Source: Clostridiales bacterium (GTDB lineage: Bacteria > Bacillota > Clostridia > Saccharofermentanales > Saccharofermentanaceae). From it: DNA of 64,000 nucleotides. Position numbers and translations under genes: made by a program. The notes under the pieces were generated by a model. The model was not told the DNA's origin. It saw nothing but the letters and a program-made list of their open reading frames with translations, and searched no databases. Below are positions 7,877 through 15,753 of this stretch, piece after piece (position 1 is the stretch's first letter; each line of letters begins with the position of its first letter). The stretch covers positions 1 through 64,000 of the forward strand of contig JAFWLP010000019.1 of NCBI GenBank assembly GCA_017511005.1. Direction: 5' to 3'.

Positions 7877-8562
7877 CCTTCAAGTCCTTTTCTCCTGAAG
7901 ACCGCGAAAAAGAGTATCAATGCAAGCACCGCGTTTACTGCAACAACCGCAATGTTCTCCGGTCTTATTCCGTCAAGAGTCATGTTGTTCAGCAGCATCC
8001 TGATCTGCTGTGTATAGAAGATCTTTGCCACCTTCTCTATTTTATCATTGAACATGGCGAGCATGGGCGCAAATGAGAATACGAGCATCACCGGCATTAC
8101 CATCGATGTCGACACCATCTGGTTCGGAGCCGCTATCCCGACACATGCACCGACCGCAATGGAGATCAGGAATCCTGTTGCCATAACGCCCAGGAAGAAC
8201 GGTACATCTCCGGCAGGAAGTGACGTTGCCATAACGCCCGCACCTGCCATGCAGATCGTCCACACATAGATGCCGATACCTGCAAGATATTCCCACGGCT
8301 TTACATTGGCCATCATGAGAACGCGGAGAGTATTCTTTTCCTTCTCTTCTGATATGATCGCCGCAACGGCCGTAAGCGGTGCCATTCCCATGTACATGAC
8401 GGAGAAAAGTTTTGTGAAGAACAGTTCAGGCATGTCGGGAATGCTTATGGCATGCTCGAAGATCAGTGTCAGAACGGGAAACATCACAAACTGTATCAGA
8501 ACAGTCTTGTTCTTTATCGTATCCTTTAGCTGCTTCCTAATGATGACTCCTATGTTACGCAT
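7873..8562 (-). CDS. ABC-2 type transporter permease
   Basis: Membrane subunit of an ABC exporter working with the ATPase encoded immediately upstream. The 229-residue product has six hydrophobic segments (around 20-40, 52-72, 95-118, 125-150, 155-180 and the C-terminal 200-222) and the ABC-2 feature EEKEKNTLRVLMMANVKPWEYLAG between helices 2 and 3. The start is ATG 8562: GAGGAGG lies six bases upstream, and it overlaps the ATPase stop by eight bases. The next possible start upstream would overlap by 32 bases without an SD. Substrate unknown; such LytTR-linked pumps often export peptides or confer resistance. Confidence 0.9.
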   Translation of the reverse strand: MRNIGVIIRKQLKDTIKNKTVLIQFVMFPVLTLIFEHAISIPDMPELFFTKLFSVMYMGMAPLTAVAAIISEEKEKNTLRVLMMANVKPWEYLAGIGIYVWTICMAGAGVMATSLPAGDVPFFLGVMATGFLISIAVGACVGIAAPNQMVSTSMVMPVMLVFSFAPMLAMFNDKIEKVAKIFYTQQIRMLLNNMTLDGIRPENIAVVAVNAVLALILFFAVFRRKGLEG

Positions 8563-9418
8563 ACTGTGCCTCCTCACCGTTATCAAGTTTTCTACCCGTA
8601 AGCTCTATAAATACAGTCTCCAGTGTCGGTTCAGAAGAATGGATCGTCTCTATCTTTCCCTGCGACATAAGCTTTTCGAGCTCTTCCGCAGAACCTGCCT
8701 CATGCGCAAGTTCGATGTCTTCTCCGGATACAAGATGGATGTTTATTTTTTTCTGATGATTGTATCTGCGGCAGACCTGATCCGGTGCGCCTCTTTCAAC
8801 TATCTTTCCTTCATTAAGGAGCGCTACCTCATCACAAAGAACAGTGGCTTCCTCCATGTTGTGTGTCGTAAGAAAGACGGTACACCCTTTATCTTTTTGC
8901 TCTGTTATGAGCTTATGGATATATTTCATTGTCATGGGATCAAGGCCGCTTGTCGGTTCATCCAGAAATAAGATCTTTGGTGAGATCATAAGCACTCTTG
9001 CCAGATGAAGTCTTGCGCGCATGCCTTTGGAAAGTTTCATGGCAGGCGTCTTCGCCGCATCCCCCAGCCCGACTTCTTTCAGAGTCCTGCTGATCTCCGA
9101 ATAAGGCACTCCGTAGATATCGGCAAAGATCTTCAGGTTATCCGTGCATGACATGCGGTCATACATTCCGTGATTGTCCATCATTATTCCGATCTTTTTC
9201 TTATCTTCACCTGTAAGTTCAGAGACATTCCTGCCAAGCACATTCACTTCGCCGGAATCGGGAGCCAGCTGTCCCGTGATAATCTTGATAAGTGTTGTCT
9301 TTCCAGCTCCCGAAGGTCCAAGCAATCCGAAGATCATTCCCGGCTTGATATCGAGATCTATTCCGGATAGAACTTTCCTGTCAGAAAAACTCTTGCATAT
9401 TCCAATTGTTTTGATCAT
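8555..9418 (-). CDS. ABC transporter ATP-binding protein
   Basis: Nucleotide-binding subunit of the ABC-2 exporter. The 287-residue product has Walker A GPSGAGKTT (near 38), Q-loop in GIMMDNHGMYDRMSCTDN (with the usual Q replaced by D/N-rich sequence), signature KLSKGMRARLHLARVL, Walker B ILFLDEPTSGLD and the switch His in TTHNMEEA. The C-terminal ~70 residues are the accessory extension usual in drug/peptide exporters. ATG 9418 is chosen because AAGGAG is seven bases upstream; an ATG six bases earlier touches the SD. First gene of the operon 9418-6972. The signature LSKGM and missing Q are within the range of the BcrA/EcsA-like group. Confidence 0.93.
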   Translation of the reverse strand: MIKTIGICKSFSDRKVLSGIDLDIKPGMIFGLLGPSGAGKTTLIKIITGQLAPDSGEVNVLGRNVSELTGEDKKKIGIMMDNHGMYDRMSCTDNLKIFADIYGVPYSEISRTLKEVGLGDAAKTPAMKLSKGMRARLHLARVLMISPKILFLDEPTSGLDPMTMKYIHKLITEQKDKGCTVFLTTHNMEEATVLCDEVALLNEGKIVERGAPDQVCRRYNHQKKINIHLVSGEDIELAHEAGSAEELEKLMSQGKIETIHSSEPTLETVFIELTGRKLDNGEEAQYA

Positions 9419-9462
9419 GTGCATTCTCCTTCAGACTTGAACGTTGCTTTGTTGCTGGCACA

Positions 9463-9491
9463 AAACTAACAAAGTCCCCGGAGGTGTTCAA
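9463..9491 (-). promoter_or_regulatory. Promoter of the ABC/LytTR operon
   Basis: Minus-strand -35 TTGAAC (9486-9491), 17-base spacer, -10 TAGTTT (9463-9468). The -10 is poor, which fits a promoter that needs an activator bound upstream. Confidence 0.5.
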
Positions 9492-9504
9492 CAGCCCGAT
9501 GCAC

Positions 9505-9533
9505 AAGTTGCCGTTTACAGGTGATAAGTTGCC
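9505..9533 (-). promoter_or_regulatory. Two-turn direct repeat, probable LytTR operator
   Basis: GGCAACTT (minus strand) occurs twice, at 9526-9533 and 9505-9512, exactly 21 bp apart start to start, i.e. two helical turns. The proximal copy lies about 13 bases upstream of the -35 of the ABC/LytTR operon. LytTR regulators typically bind such direct repeats, so autoregulation by the 7436-7876 product is the natural inference. Confidence 0.6.
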
Positions 9534-9542
9534 AAAAAGGCA

Positions 9543-10727
9543 TCATTCATATACATGACGCGTTATTGTCAGAGTGTCGTTTACTGTAATGATCCCGATG
9601 AGATCCGTCCCGTACGAGACGACCGGAGGAACGAAAGCAATATCCCTGATCCTGAATCTTCCGTAGTCAGTCCTGATATCAGCTCTCATGAGATTGGTTA
9701 TGCTGATATCCCTCTTCTTTTTGCCGTAACACATGATGTCGGCAAACCTTGCCGTTGCTTTTGTATGGTATGCTCCGGCTGCCTCAAGACTGAGCGTGTC
9801 GACAAGCGTGGGATCAAGACTGCCGATCAGCCGGAGAACACTGTATTTCACCTTCGGATCGGCAAGTTTTCTCTTCATCAGCGAATTGATCTTAACGGCG
9901 TTCTCCATGACGGACTTATTCCGGTCATATCTGCAGTTTATGTGTATTCCCGTCGCGAAGTTGCCAATGGTCCGGCGGTCATCGAGCCTGCCGTCAACAG
10001 CATATCCGGCATCCGCTTTCCGCGTCATGTCCTTGATCCACAAAGCCGAAAGATAAGACGTCAGCGAACAGCCCGCCTCACGGCACTCTCTAAGCATTCC
10101 GTCAAGCTGTTCCTTGCCGTATGTGTCGATGACGGTGCGGGTCTTATGTGTCCGCCAGAAATCCACGTAAGCCTTATCCATGTCTTCGAAAAAGAACACG
10201 CGTCTCATCTTCGCCCAGCGCCTGTTCCAATGTCTTACGAAAAGACCGTAAAGATACGGCAGTCTGCTTTCTTCCGGCAGTGCTTCGACAGGCAGATTGG
10301 CGAACGGGATCCTGTCAGGGCATTTACCGTCAAGAATGCTCATGAAAGTCTCTATGAAAAAGAGCAATGATCTGCCGTCACCGCCCATATGATGCATCAG
10401 GAGGACCACTCCGTCCGGAGACAGAAATCCCCTGATATACTCGCCATTCTCGAGCCTGAAGCGGACTTTCTCATTTGCGTTTATCAGTTCTTCAAAGCTC
10501 AAGTCCGTCTTGGAGAAACTGCTCTGAGGATCGTCATTGTCCACATAAAAAGCGTCACCGTTCTCTTCGATCATCTTAGAATTGAGAATCTCATACGACG
10601 CGACTGCCTTGCTGAACGCTTTTTCGAGCTGCCCGAAAACCAACTCACCATCTATACGGACACGCATGGCGATCACCATGTTCACATCGAACAGCTCCTC
10701 GCGTTCCGTCCCGATCCTATGTCTCAT
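9543..10727 (-). CDS. Condensation/WS-DGAT-like acyltransferase
   Basis: A 394-residue protein of the condensation-domain superfamily (CoA- or carrier-dependent acyl transferases). The diagnostic catalytic motif is HHMGGDG (HHxxxDG, near residue 106), in LLMHHMGGDGRSLLFF. The N-terminal part (ELFDVNMVIAMRVRIDGEL...AFSKAVASYEILNSKM) matches the first CAT-like half, and a later segment (FATGIHINCRYD, IRDIAFVPPVVSYGTDLIGI) resembles the second half with the usual solvent channel. ATG 10727 overlaps the SDR stop as ATGA, so the two are coupled. A longer upstream reading (to 10823) would lie inside the SDR gene. Substrate unknown; ester or acyl-lipid formation is plausible beside the SDR. Confidence 0.85.
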   Translation of the reverse strand: MRHRIGTEREELFDVNMVIAMRVRIDGELVFGQLEKAFSKAVASYEILNSKMIEENGDAFYVDNDDPQSSFSKTDLSFEELINANEKVRFRLENGEYIRGFLSPDGVVLLMHHMGGDGRSLLFFIETFMSILDGKCPDRIPFANLPVEALPEESRLPYLYGLFVRHWNRRWAKMRRVFFFEDMDKAYVDFWRTHKTRTVIDTYGKEQLDGMLRECREAGCSLTSYLSALWIKDMTRKADAGYAVDGRLDDRRTIGNFATGIHINCRYDRNKSVMENAVKINSLMKRKLADPKVKYSVLRLIGSLDPTLVDTLSLEAAGAYHTKATARFADIMCYGKKKRDISITNLMRADIRTDYGRFRIRDIAFVPPVVSYGTDLIGIITVNDTLTITRHVYE

Positions 10728-11470
10728 ATGTATTGTCTGATCGCCCTTACCCACATCTTCATAGTGACACGGTGCGGCGTGACCTTGCTTAAGAAACGCA
10801 TATACCGGTAGTAGAAAGAACAAACGGAAACGTCTTTTCCCTTATGGCAGTCCCTGAGCGCAGACTCTACGACTTTTGCTGCCGTTACCATTCCCGGATA
10901 CCTGATCGATCCATTGCGGCCTGATTTCGGAAGCATCTTCGTATCGACCCAACCCGGACATACCGCCGTACAAGTGATCGCCTCGTTCTCGACGTTGAGA
11001 CTCCGCGTAAAAGAAAGCAGGTATGCCTTGCTCGCAGAATATAAAGCTATATAAGGATTGGGCTGGAAAGCTGATGCCGAAGCAATGTTGAGGATATATG
11101 AACCCTTAGCCATATACGGAAGACATGCCCTGCAGATGAGAGTGGCGGCTTTGTCATTGATATCGAGCATGTCACTCATCTCTTCAAGCGTGAACTCCGA
11201 TACAGGTGCCATTCTTGCGACACCTGCGTTATTGACGAGATATCCGATTTCGGGCCTGCTGTCCGCGATCTTCCTGCAGAATTCAAATATGTCTTCTTTG
11301 TCGGACAGATCAGCCTTAACGGGAACTATCTTCTCACCGTAGGTATCCTTTAGCGCGGCAAGCTTGCTCTCATTCCTGCCGACTGCCCATACGGAATCGA
11401 CTTCATTTATCAGCTTCTTAACGAACTCTTCACCGATGTCTCCGGTTGCACCTGTTATGATCGCTATCAT
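10724..11470 (-). CDS. Short-chain dehydrogenase/reductase
   Basis: NAD(P)-dependent oxidoreductase of the classical SDR family, 248 residues. Visible: cofactor loop TGATGDIGEE (near 6, TGxxxGxG), NNAGVARMAP (NNAG, near 82), the Ser in NIASASAF, and the YSASK active site (Y-x-x-x-K, near 155), followed by VCPGWVDTKM. Substrate cannot be read off. It overlaps the tetR gene by four bases upstream and the acyltransferase by four bases downstream, so the three proteins are made from one message and probably act in one small pathway under TetR-type control. Confidence 0.93.
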   Translation of the reverse strand: MIAIITGATGDIGEEFVKKLINEVDSVWAVGRNESKLAALKDTYGEKIVPVKADLSDKEDIFEFCRKIADSRPEIGYLVNNAGVARMAPVSEFTLEEMSDMLDINDKAATLICRACLPYMAKGSYILNIASASAFQPNPYIALYSASKAYLLSFTRSLNVENEAITCTAVCPGWVDTKMLPKSGRNGSIRYPGMVTAAKVVESALRDCHKGKDVSVCSFYYRYMRFLSKVTPHRVTMKMWVRAIRQYI

Positions 11471-12045
11471 TTCCTGTCCTCCAGAAGGACCCTCGCAAGG
11501 TCAGCTGAACTTATCATGGCTGCGTCAGCCGTATAAAGGCTCTTGACCGCATAAAGATAGACTATGCCCCAGTAGAACTCGGATAACTTGCGCGCGTTTC
11601 CCGCAACGACGGTACCCTCCTTCTGTCCCTGCTTAATGATCTTCTCGGTTGTTTTGTAGAACGACTGATCGGCTTCCCCTTCAAGAAGTCTCTGTGTGTA
11701 GAGCGCGATCCCCGCAACGAACATCTCGTCTTCCTTAAGGCTCCTGATAAGATAATCGGACATCTTCTTTATCTTCTGGTCAGCCGGAACCGGGAGCTTT
11801 GCAAGCATGGTCAGCTTATCATTTCCCGCGATCTTATCCGATATTGCGAAGATCTCATCGTAAAGCTCCTCTTTTGACTTGAAATAAATGTATATCGTTC
11901 CCTGTGCTATCCCGATATGCTTTGACAGATCACTGATCCTGGTTCCTGCAAAACCATTTCTCGCAAAGTACAATACTGACTTCTTCACGATCAGATTCCT
12001 GGTCTCTTCCCTTATCTCCTGACAGCGTTCCTGTGATTTCGGCAT
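11467..12045 (-). CDS. TetR/AcrR family transcriptional regulator
   Basis: A 192-residue repressor. The N-terminal helix-turn-helix is clear: FARNGFAGTRISDLSKHIGIAQGTIYIYFKSKEELYDEIF (residues ~27-65). The remaining ~125 residues are the helical ligand-binding and dimer domain. It is the first gene of the tetR-SDR-acyltransferase operon and has a strong promoter whose downstream edge carries a 22-bp palindrome, 14 bases before its ATG. This arrangement means autoregulation. The half-site TGAATGAAT resembles operators of fatty-acid-responsive TetR proteins such as Bacillus FadR, so a lipid-type inducer is a reasonable guess. Confidence 0.93.
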   Translation of the reverse strand: MPKSQERCQEIREETRNLIVKKSVLYFARNGFAGTRISDLSKHIGIAQGTIYIYFKSKEELYDEIFAISDKIAGNDKLTMLAKLPVPADQKIKKMSDYLIRSLKEDEMFVAGIALYTQRLLEGEADQSFYKTTEKIIKQGQKEGTVVAGNARKLSEFYWGIVYLYAVKSLYTADAAMISSADLARVLLEDRK

Positions 12046-12058
12046 ATTGACCTCTTTA

Positions 12059-12080
12059 TGAATGAATTTTTATTCATCCA
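12059..12080. promoter_or_regulatory. TetR-type palindromic operator
   Basis: Half-sites TGAATGAAT (12059-12067) and ATTCATCCA (12072-12080) are inverted around TTTT, with one mismatch. The palindrome starts one base after the -10 box of the tetR promoter, ideal for blocking initiation. Confidence 0.75.
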
Positions 12081-12081
12081 T

Positions 12082-12110
12082 AAAATACACGAACGGCTGC
12101 CGGCTGTCAA
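12082..12110 (-). promoter_or_regulatory. Promoter of the tetR-SDR-acyltransferase operon
   Basis: Minus-strand consensus -35 TTGACA (12105-12110), 17-base spacer and -10 TATTTT (12082-12087), followed at once by the palindromic operator and an AGAGG ribosome site. Confidence 0.8.
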
Positions 12111-12125
12111 TGGAGGGAATCCTTA

Positions 12126-12224
12126 AAAATGCCGTTAAGATTTCTGTGGAGTCACGGAAAAAGCAACGGCTTTTTTGAAGTTTTCGCGAAAATGCCGTCA
12201 ATCTTTCTGTGACCTCACGGAAAA
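12126..12224. repeat. Pair of 36-bp imperfect direct repeats with internal dyad
   Basis: Copies start at 12126 and 12189 (63 bp apart). Both begin AAAATGCCGT and end with a near-palindrome TTTCTGTG-(3-4 bases)-TCACGGAAA. They lie between the tetR promoter and the terminator of the next gene; role unknown. Confidence 0.6.
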
Positions 12225-12270
12225 CCTAACAGAATTTTTGAGCATCACGACTCTTCATCCCGAAGACATG

Positions 12271-12295
12271 AAAAAGGGCTGTCATTAGACAGCCC
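12271..12295 (-). terminator. Intrinsic terminator of the 12312 gene
   Basis: Minus strand: GGGCTGTC / GACAGCCC 8-bp perfect stem with a four-base loop, followed by TTTTT. Confidence 0.9.
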
Positions 12296-12311
12296 TTAAG
12301 ATATTAATTTG

Positions 12312-12881
12312 TTATTCTGACTGATCATTCCGATTATCGGGACGATCCAAGGTTATCGGATCACTATGCGGAGGTTCGGGTTCCGTAGGCGTAGGATCAG
12401 GCTCATCTGTAGGCGTAGGCTCCGCGGGCGTAGGACTAGGTTCATCTGTGGGCGTAGGACTAGGCTCATCTGTGGGCGTAGGACTAGGCTCATCTGTAGG
12501 ATCAGGTTCTGTCGGATCAGGTTCAGTCGGAGCCGGAGTATAGTAATTGTAGTATGTATTTCCGGAATCGTCGTCATCATCGTCATCGGCTTCAGTTTCC
12601 TGAGTCGGCTTGGGTGTTGGCGTCGGAGTATTGAGCTTTCTTCCCGGCTTAGGAGTCAGCGTGGGCAGAGGCTTCGTCGGAGTGGGTGTCGCTGTGTTCT
12701 TGGAAGGATCCTTGGGATCAGTTGCCGCAGAAGAGGTCTCAGCGGGCTCGGAACTTGCCACAGTGGCCTCTCCGTAAATATCAGCTGTTGTCCTGCGATC
12801 ATAATAAGACGCCATAACAAAAACTGATACCAGGACCAGCACCAAAGGGGCTACTATCATTATGATCTTCTTAGTTACCAC
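12312..12881 (-). CDS. Membrane-anchored Pro/Thr-rich envelope protein
   Basis: A 189-residue protein with one N-terminal membrane helix (about residues 6-25) and an extracytoplasmic part made almost wholly of Pro, Thr, Ser, Asp and Glu. It includes three exact TDEPSPTP units, an acidic stretch of seven Asp (near 98-105) and a short NTYYNYYTP segment. No folded catalytic domain is visible. It probably spans or decorates the cell wall. The start is taken as GTG 12881; AGGAG lies 11 bases upstream and is better placed for a short overlapping ATG mini-ORF, so the true initiation is not certain. Own promoter and terminator: monocistronic. Confidence 0.75.
   Translation of the reverse strand: MVTKKIIMIVAPLVLVLVSVFVMASYYDRRTTADIYGEATVASSEPAETSSAATDPKDPSKNTATPTPTKPLPTLTPKPGRKLNTPTPTPKPTQETEADDDDDDDSGNTYYNYYTPAPTEPDPTEPDPTDEPSPTPTDEPSPTPTDEPSPTPAEPTPTDEPDPTPTEPEPPHSDPITLDRPDNRNDQSE
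12427..12498. repeat. Three tandem 24-bp coding repeats
   Basis: Units at 12427, 12451 and 12475 are nearly identical (one or two changes) and encode the TDEPSPTP repeats of the 12312 protein. Being a multiple of three, copy number can vary without a frameshift. Confidence 0.85.
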
Positions 12882-12915
12882 CGTTCATAATTCTCCTATT
12901 ATTTGATTATTACAG

Positions 12916-12945
12916 ATTATACCAATAACAGCGAAAAATGTTCAA
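12916..12945 (-). promoter_or_regulatory. Promoter of the Pro/Thr-rich protein gene
   Basis: Minus-strand -35 TTGAAC (12940-12945), 18-base spacer, -10 TATAAT (12916-12921) preceded by TGG, an extended -10. Confidence 0.7.
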
Positions 12946-13019
12946 TCAAAAAATGGGCTGAATAATAAAAGTTATTAGTCATTCTGCTAAACCATAAACA
13001 CATCAAAAATAATTAACTT

Positions 13020-13193
13020 TTACATCTGATGCCTTACGGTCTTATACTCGTCGCCGTCTTTGTAAAAAGGACATTCCTTATACGTCCGTCCCGAGAATCT
13101 GACGATCTCATCCTCGTCAAGATCAAGGTCACAGACCGCCTCGCCCGTTTCCTCATCCATGAACGCATACTGGCATGTCTCACAGCTTGCCAT
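13020..13193 (-). CDS. 57-residue Cys-containing protein (DUF6472-like)
   Basis: A small acidic protein with CETC near the start, a single Cys at residue 21 and CPFY near 41, i.e. four cysteines that could bind a metal, plus the segments LDLDEDEIVRF and GDEYKTVRHQM. Very similar short proteins in Clostridia are annotated DUF6472; I assign this from memory of the pattern, so treat the family name as likely rather than certain. The ATG has GGGGAG eight bases upstream and lies five bases after the histidine kinase stop, so it is its operon partner. Function unknown. Confidence 0.8.
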   Translation of the reverse strand: MASCETCQYAFMDEETGEAVCDLDLDEDEIVRFSGRTYKECPFYKDGDEYKTVRHQM

Positions 13194-13198
13194 TTTTC

Positions 13199-15607
13199 TT
13201 ACTCCCCGTCTTCCCCGCCCGGAAGGAATTCCATGACATCATCATTGGGCGAATATTCGGTAATGTTATCGTTGTCGGGATCGAGCGCCGACTTGGGGAT
13301 CACGGAACGGATCACCGCGGTCATCAGTTCATATTCCTCCATCATGGAATCATGCTCAGTCTGAATGATCCCGGTCTCTACGGCGTTAGCGGCGGCCTCG
13401 AGCTTCGCGGCACGCATCGAAAGTGCCGAGGCACCGATCATTTTCGAAGAACTCTTGAGAGCGTGAACATAGATGGAATAATCGTGCCAGTTCCCGGCTT
13501 CAAAACTCTTCTGAAGGTTATGGGCTTTCTCGAGTTCTCCGTATGCGTATTCTGCAAGCATGGCACGGTAGAAGACCTCATCATCCTGGCAGTACTTAAG
13601 TCCTGTCTTAGGTTCGATGCCGACAGAACGGAGAGTTGCAAAGTATTCCTCTTCGTTGCCGTTCAGCCCGGATTCATCCGTTAACTCCTCGGTAACGTGT
13701 TCGACCTTGTCTTCGGGGAGGTATTTCATGAGCATCTTCTCAAGAGCAAAGTTGTCGATCGGCTTGGTAAGATAATCCGAGAATCCCTCCGAGAGATAAC
13801 GCTCCTTGGCCCCGATGACGGCATCTGCGGTAAGGCAGACGACGGGGACATCCCTGCTTGCGCCGTCAGGGGTGTTGCGGATATTGTGGAAAGCTTCCGT
13901 GCCGGTCATCTCAGGCATACGCTGATCCATAAATATCAAGTCATATCTGGTCTTCGATGCCATAGAGACGGCTTCGGCACCTGACGTCGCCGTGTCGATC
14001 TTCATCCTGGTATTCTTCAGCAGGTTGACCGCAACGGTTAGATTGATCCTTGTATCGTCAACGATGAGGATGGTTGCCTCAGGCGCACGGAATGACTCCC
14101 TGTACGGTCTGTCACCCGGCAGATTCTCTTTAAGACGCGTCTGGAAATCACCGATGGGCGTATCTGCAACGATCTTCTGGGGGATGTTAACGGTAAATAT
14201 CGATCCCTTACCGTATTCACTCTCAACATCGATCGTTCCTCCCATCAGTCCGATAAGAAGCTGGGTGATCGCAAGTCCGAGACCGGTTCCCTCCAAGGTG
14301 CTGTTGCGTTCCATCTCAAGGCGCTGGAACTTGGTAAACAGGATCTCCTTGTCCTCGGGCTTAATACCGATACCGGTATCCCAGACAACGATATTCAGAG
14401 TCAGGACGCCGTCACTCTGATTTTTCCCGCGGAGCTTGAGACTGACCGAACCCTTGTCCGTGTATTTGACCGCATTGTTGAGCAGATTCGTCAATATCTG
14501 GCGGATGCGGACCTCATCGCCCTGAAGCTCATCAGGAATTGACGGATCCACTTCAACGGTAAACTTCAGGCCCTTATCCTGAGCCTTGAAAAGTATCATG
14601 TTGTTGATATCGTTGATAAGGGAACTCAGCTGGTAAGGCGCTTCGATTATGTCCATCTGACCGGACTCGATCTTGGAAAAATCAAGGATGTCATTGACTA
14701 TCGCGAGCAGGTTGTGGCCTGCCTTCTTAACGTCTCCTGCGTAAACGCTGATATTCTCCAATGCACCCTGCACCGCGAGCGGATCTCTTTCCGCAATATC
14801 CAATGCCCTGTTGTCTTCCCTGATGATCATTTCGTTCATGCCGAGAACCGCATTTATCGGTGTTCTGATCTCATGCGACATGTTGGCAAGGAAATCGCTC
14901 TTGGCATTGTTGGCACTCTCAGCGCGCACTTTCTCTTCCAGAAGCTGGCCCTGTGCCCTTACGAACGGTCTCACCGTAAGCATAGACAAAACTGCCGCAA
15001 CCAGAAGCGAGAACAGAAGGATAATGATATAACTGATGACCGTGGATCTCGTCTGTTCGGTCAGCTGCCCTTCGAACCAGTCTGATGAGAAGTCCACTAC
15101 AACTATGCCGACCACCGCTCCGGTGGTATCGAAAACAGGACTGTAAGCACTGTAGAACTCACCCCACTGGTCCGTATACGGAACCTCATCCACAGCAGGC
15201 GTTCCCCTGCCGGCTTTCGCAAGAGCTTCGGTATATTCTACACTGTCACCGTAGCTGGCGGGGCTTACCTGGTCGAGGTCCATTGTGAAGATAAACCTTC
15301 CGGGCTCGGCTTCCCTGATACAGTAAACATATTCAAGTTCAACGTTGTCCCTGAAGACAGCAAGCGTGTCATATATCTTGTTGTAAGCGACACTTCCGAC
15401 CTGATCTTCCGTCAGGTTCTTCATTACTTCACCGTTTACAGAACCGGCTGCACAGTTGGCGATATCGAGCATACGCTGCTGTATGGCTTTGCGTATGCCG
15501 ACTCTGGCCCTGTAGATCGAGACTGAGCAGAAAAGGATACTGGAGATAAGCAGAATGAACTCTACCATCATGATGATCTTAGTAGACAGTCTGTTCCTTG
15601 CTGACAC
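13199..15607 (-). CDS. Hybrid sensor histidine kinase with receiver and HPt domains
   Basis: A BarA-like multidomain phosphorelay protein of 802 residues. Order: membrane helix (~10-32), extracellular sensor of ~150 residues of Cache/PAS type (VYCIREAEPGRFIFTMD...), second membrane helix (~188-210), HisKA with the phospho-acceptor His in MSHEIRTPINAVLG (~245), HATPase (NNAVKYTDKG, DTGIGI, GTGLGLAI), receiver with DD and the phospho-acceptor Asp in DLIFMDQRMPEMTG (~560), and a C-terminal HPt with His in YVHALKSSSKMIGA. All catalytic residues appear present. No DNA-binding output domain or cognate regulator is next to it. GTG start at 15607 with GGAGG nine bases upstream. Signal and target unknown. 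Confidence 0.95.
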   Translation of the reverse strand: MSARNRLSTKIIMMVEFILLISSILFCSVSIYRARVGIRKAIQQRMLDIANCAAGSVNGEVMKNLTEDQVGSVAYNKIYDTLAVFRDNVELEYVYCIREAEPGRFIFTMDLDQVSPASYGDSVEYTEALAKAGRGTPAVDEVPYTDQWGEFYSAYSPVFDTTGAVVGIVVVDFSSDWFEGQLTEQTRSTVISYIIILLFSLLVAAVLSMLTVRPFVRAQGQLLEEKVRAESANNAKSDFLANMSHEIRTPINAVLGMNEMIIREDNRALDIAERDPLAVQGALENISVYAGDVKKAGHNLLAIVNDILDFSKIESGQMDIIEAPYQLSSLINDINNMILFKAQDKGLKFTVEVDPSIPDELQGDEVRIRQILTNLLNNAVKYTDKGSVSLKLRGKNQSDGVLTLNIVVWDTGIGIKPEDKEILFTKFQRLEMERNSTLEGTGLGLAITQLLIGLMGGTIDVESEYGKGSIFTVNIPQKIVADTPIGDFQTRLKENLPGDRPYRESFRAPEATILIVDDTRINLTVAVNLLKNTRMKIDTATSGAEAVSMASKTRYDLIFMDQRMPEMTGTEAFHNIRNTPDGASRDVPVVCLTADAVIGAKERYLSEGFSDYLTKPIDNFALEKMLMKYLPEDKVEHVTEELTDESGLNGNEEEYFATLRSVGIEPKTGLKYCQDDEVFYRAMLAEYAYGELEKAHNLQKSFEAGNWHDYSIYVHALKSSSKMIGASALSMRAAKLEAAANAVETGIIQTEHDSMMEEYELMTAVIRSVIPKSALDPDNDNITEYSPNDDVMEFLPGGEDGE

Positions 15608-15687
15608 GAATCATTCCCTCCCCGTTCGTGCACTGTATATCTAAATTATAGTAACTTAAAGGATAAGTCTTATCAATGTCATCAAAA

Positions 15688-15722
15688 ATAAATGAGGGTT
15701 ATCCCCGAAAGGACAACCCTCA
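15688..15722 (-). terminator. Intrinsic terminator after the ferredoxin gene
   Basis: Minus strand: TGAGGGTTGTCC pairs with GGATAACCCTCA (one G-T) around a short TTTCGG-type loop, followed by TTTATTTTT. Also ends any transcription coming from the long tmk-PSP1 run. Confidence 0.88.
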
Positions 15723-15753
15723 TGTTCTGCTAATCGATTAACGCTTTACGTTA

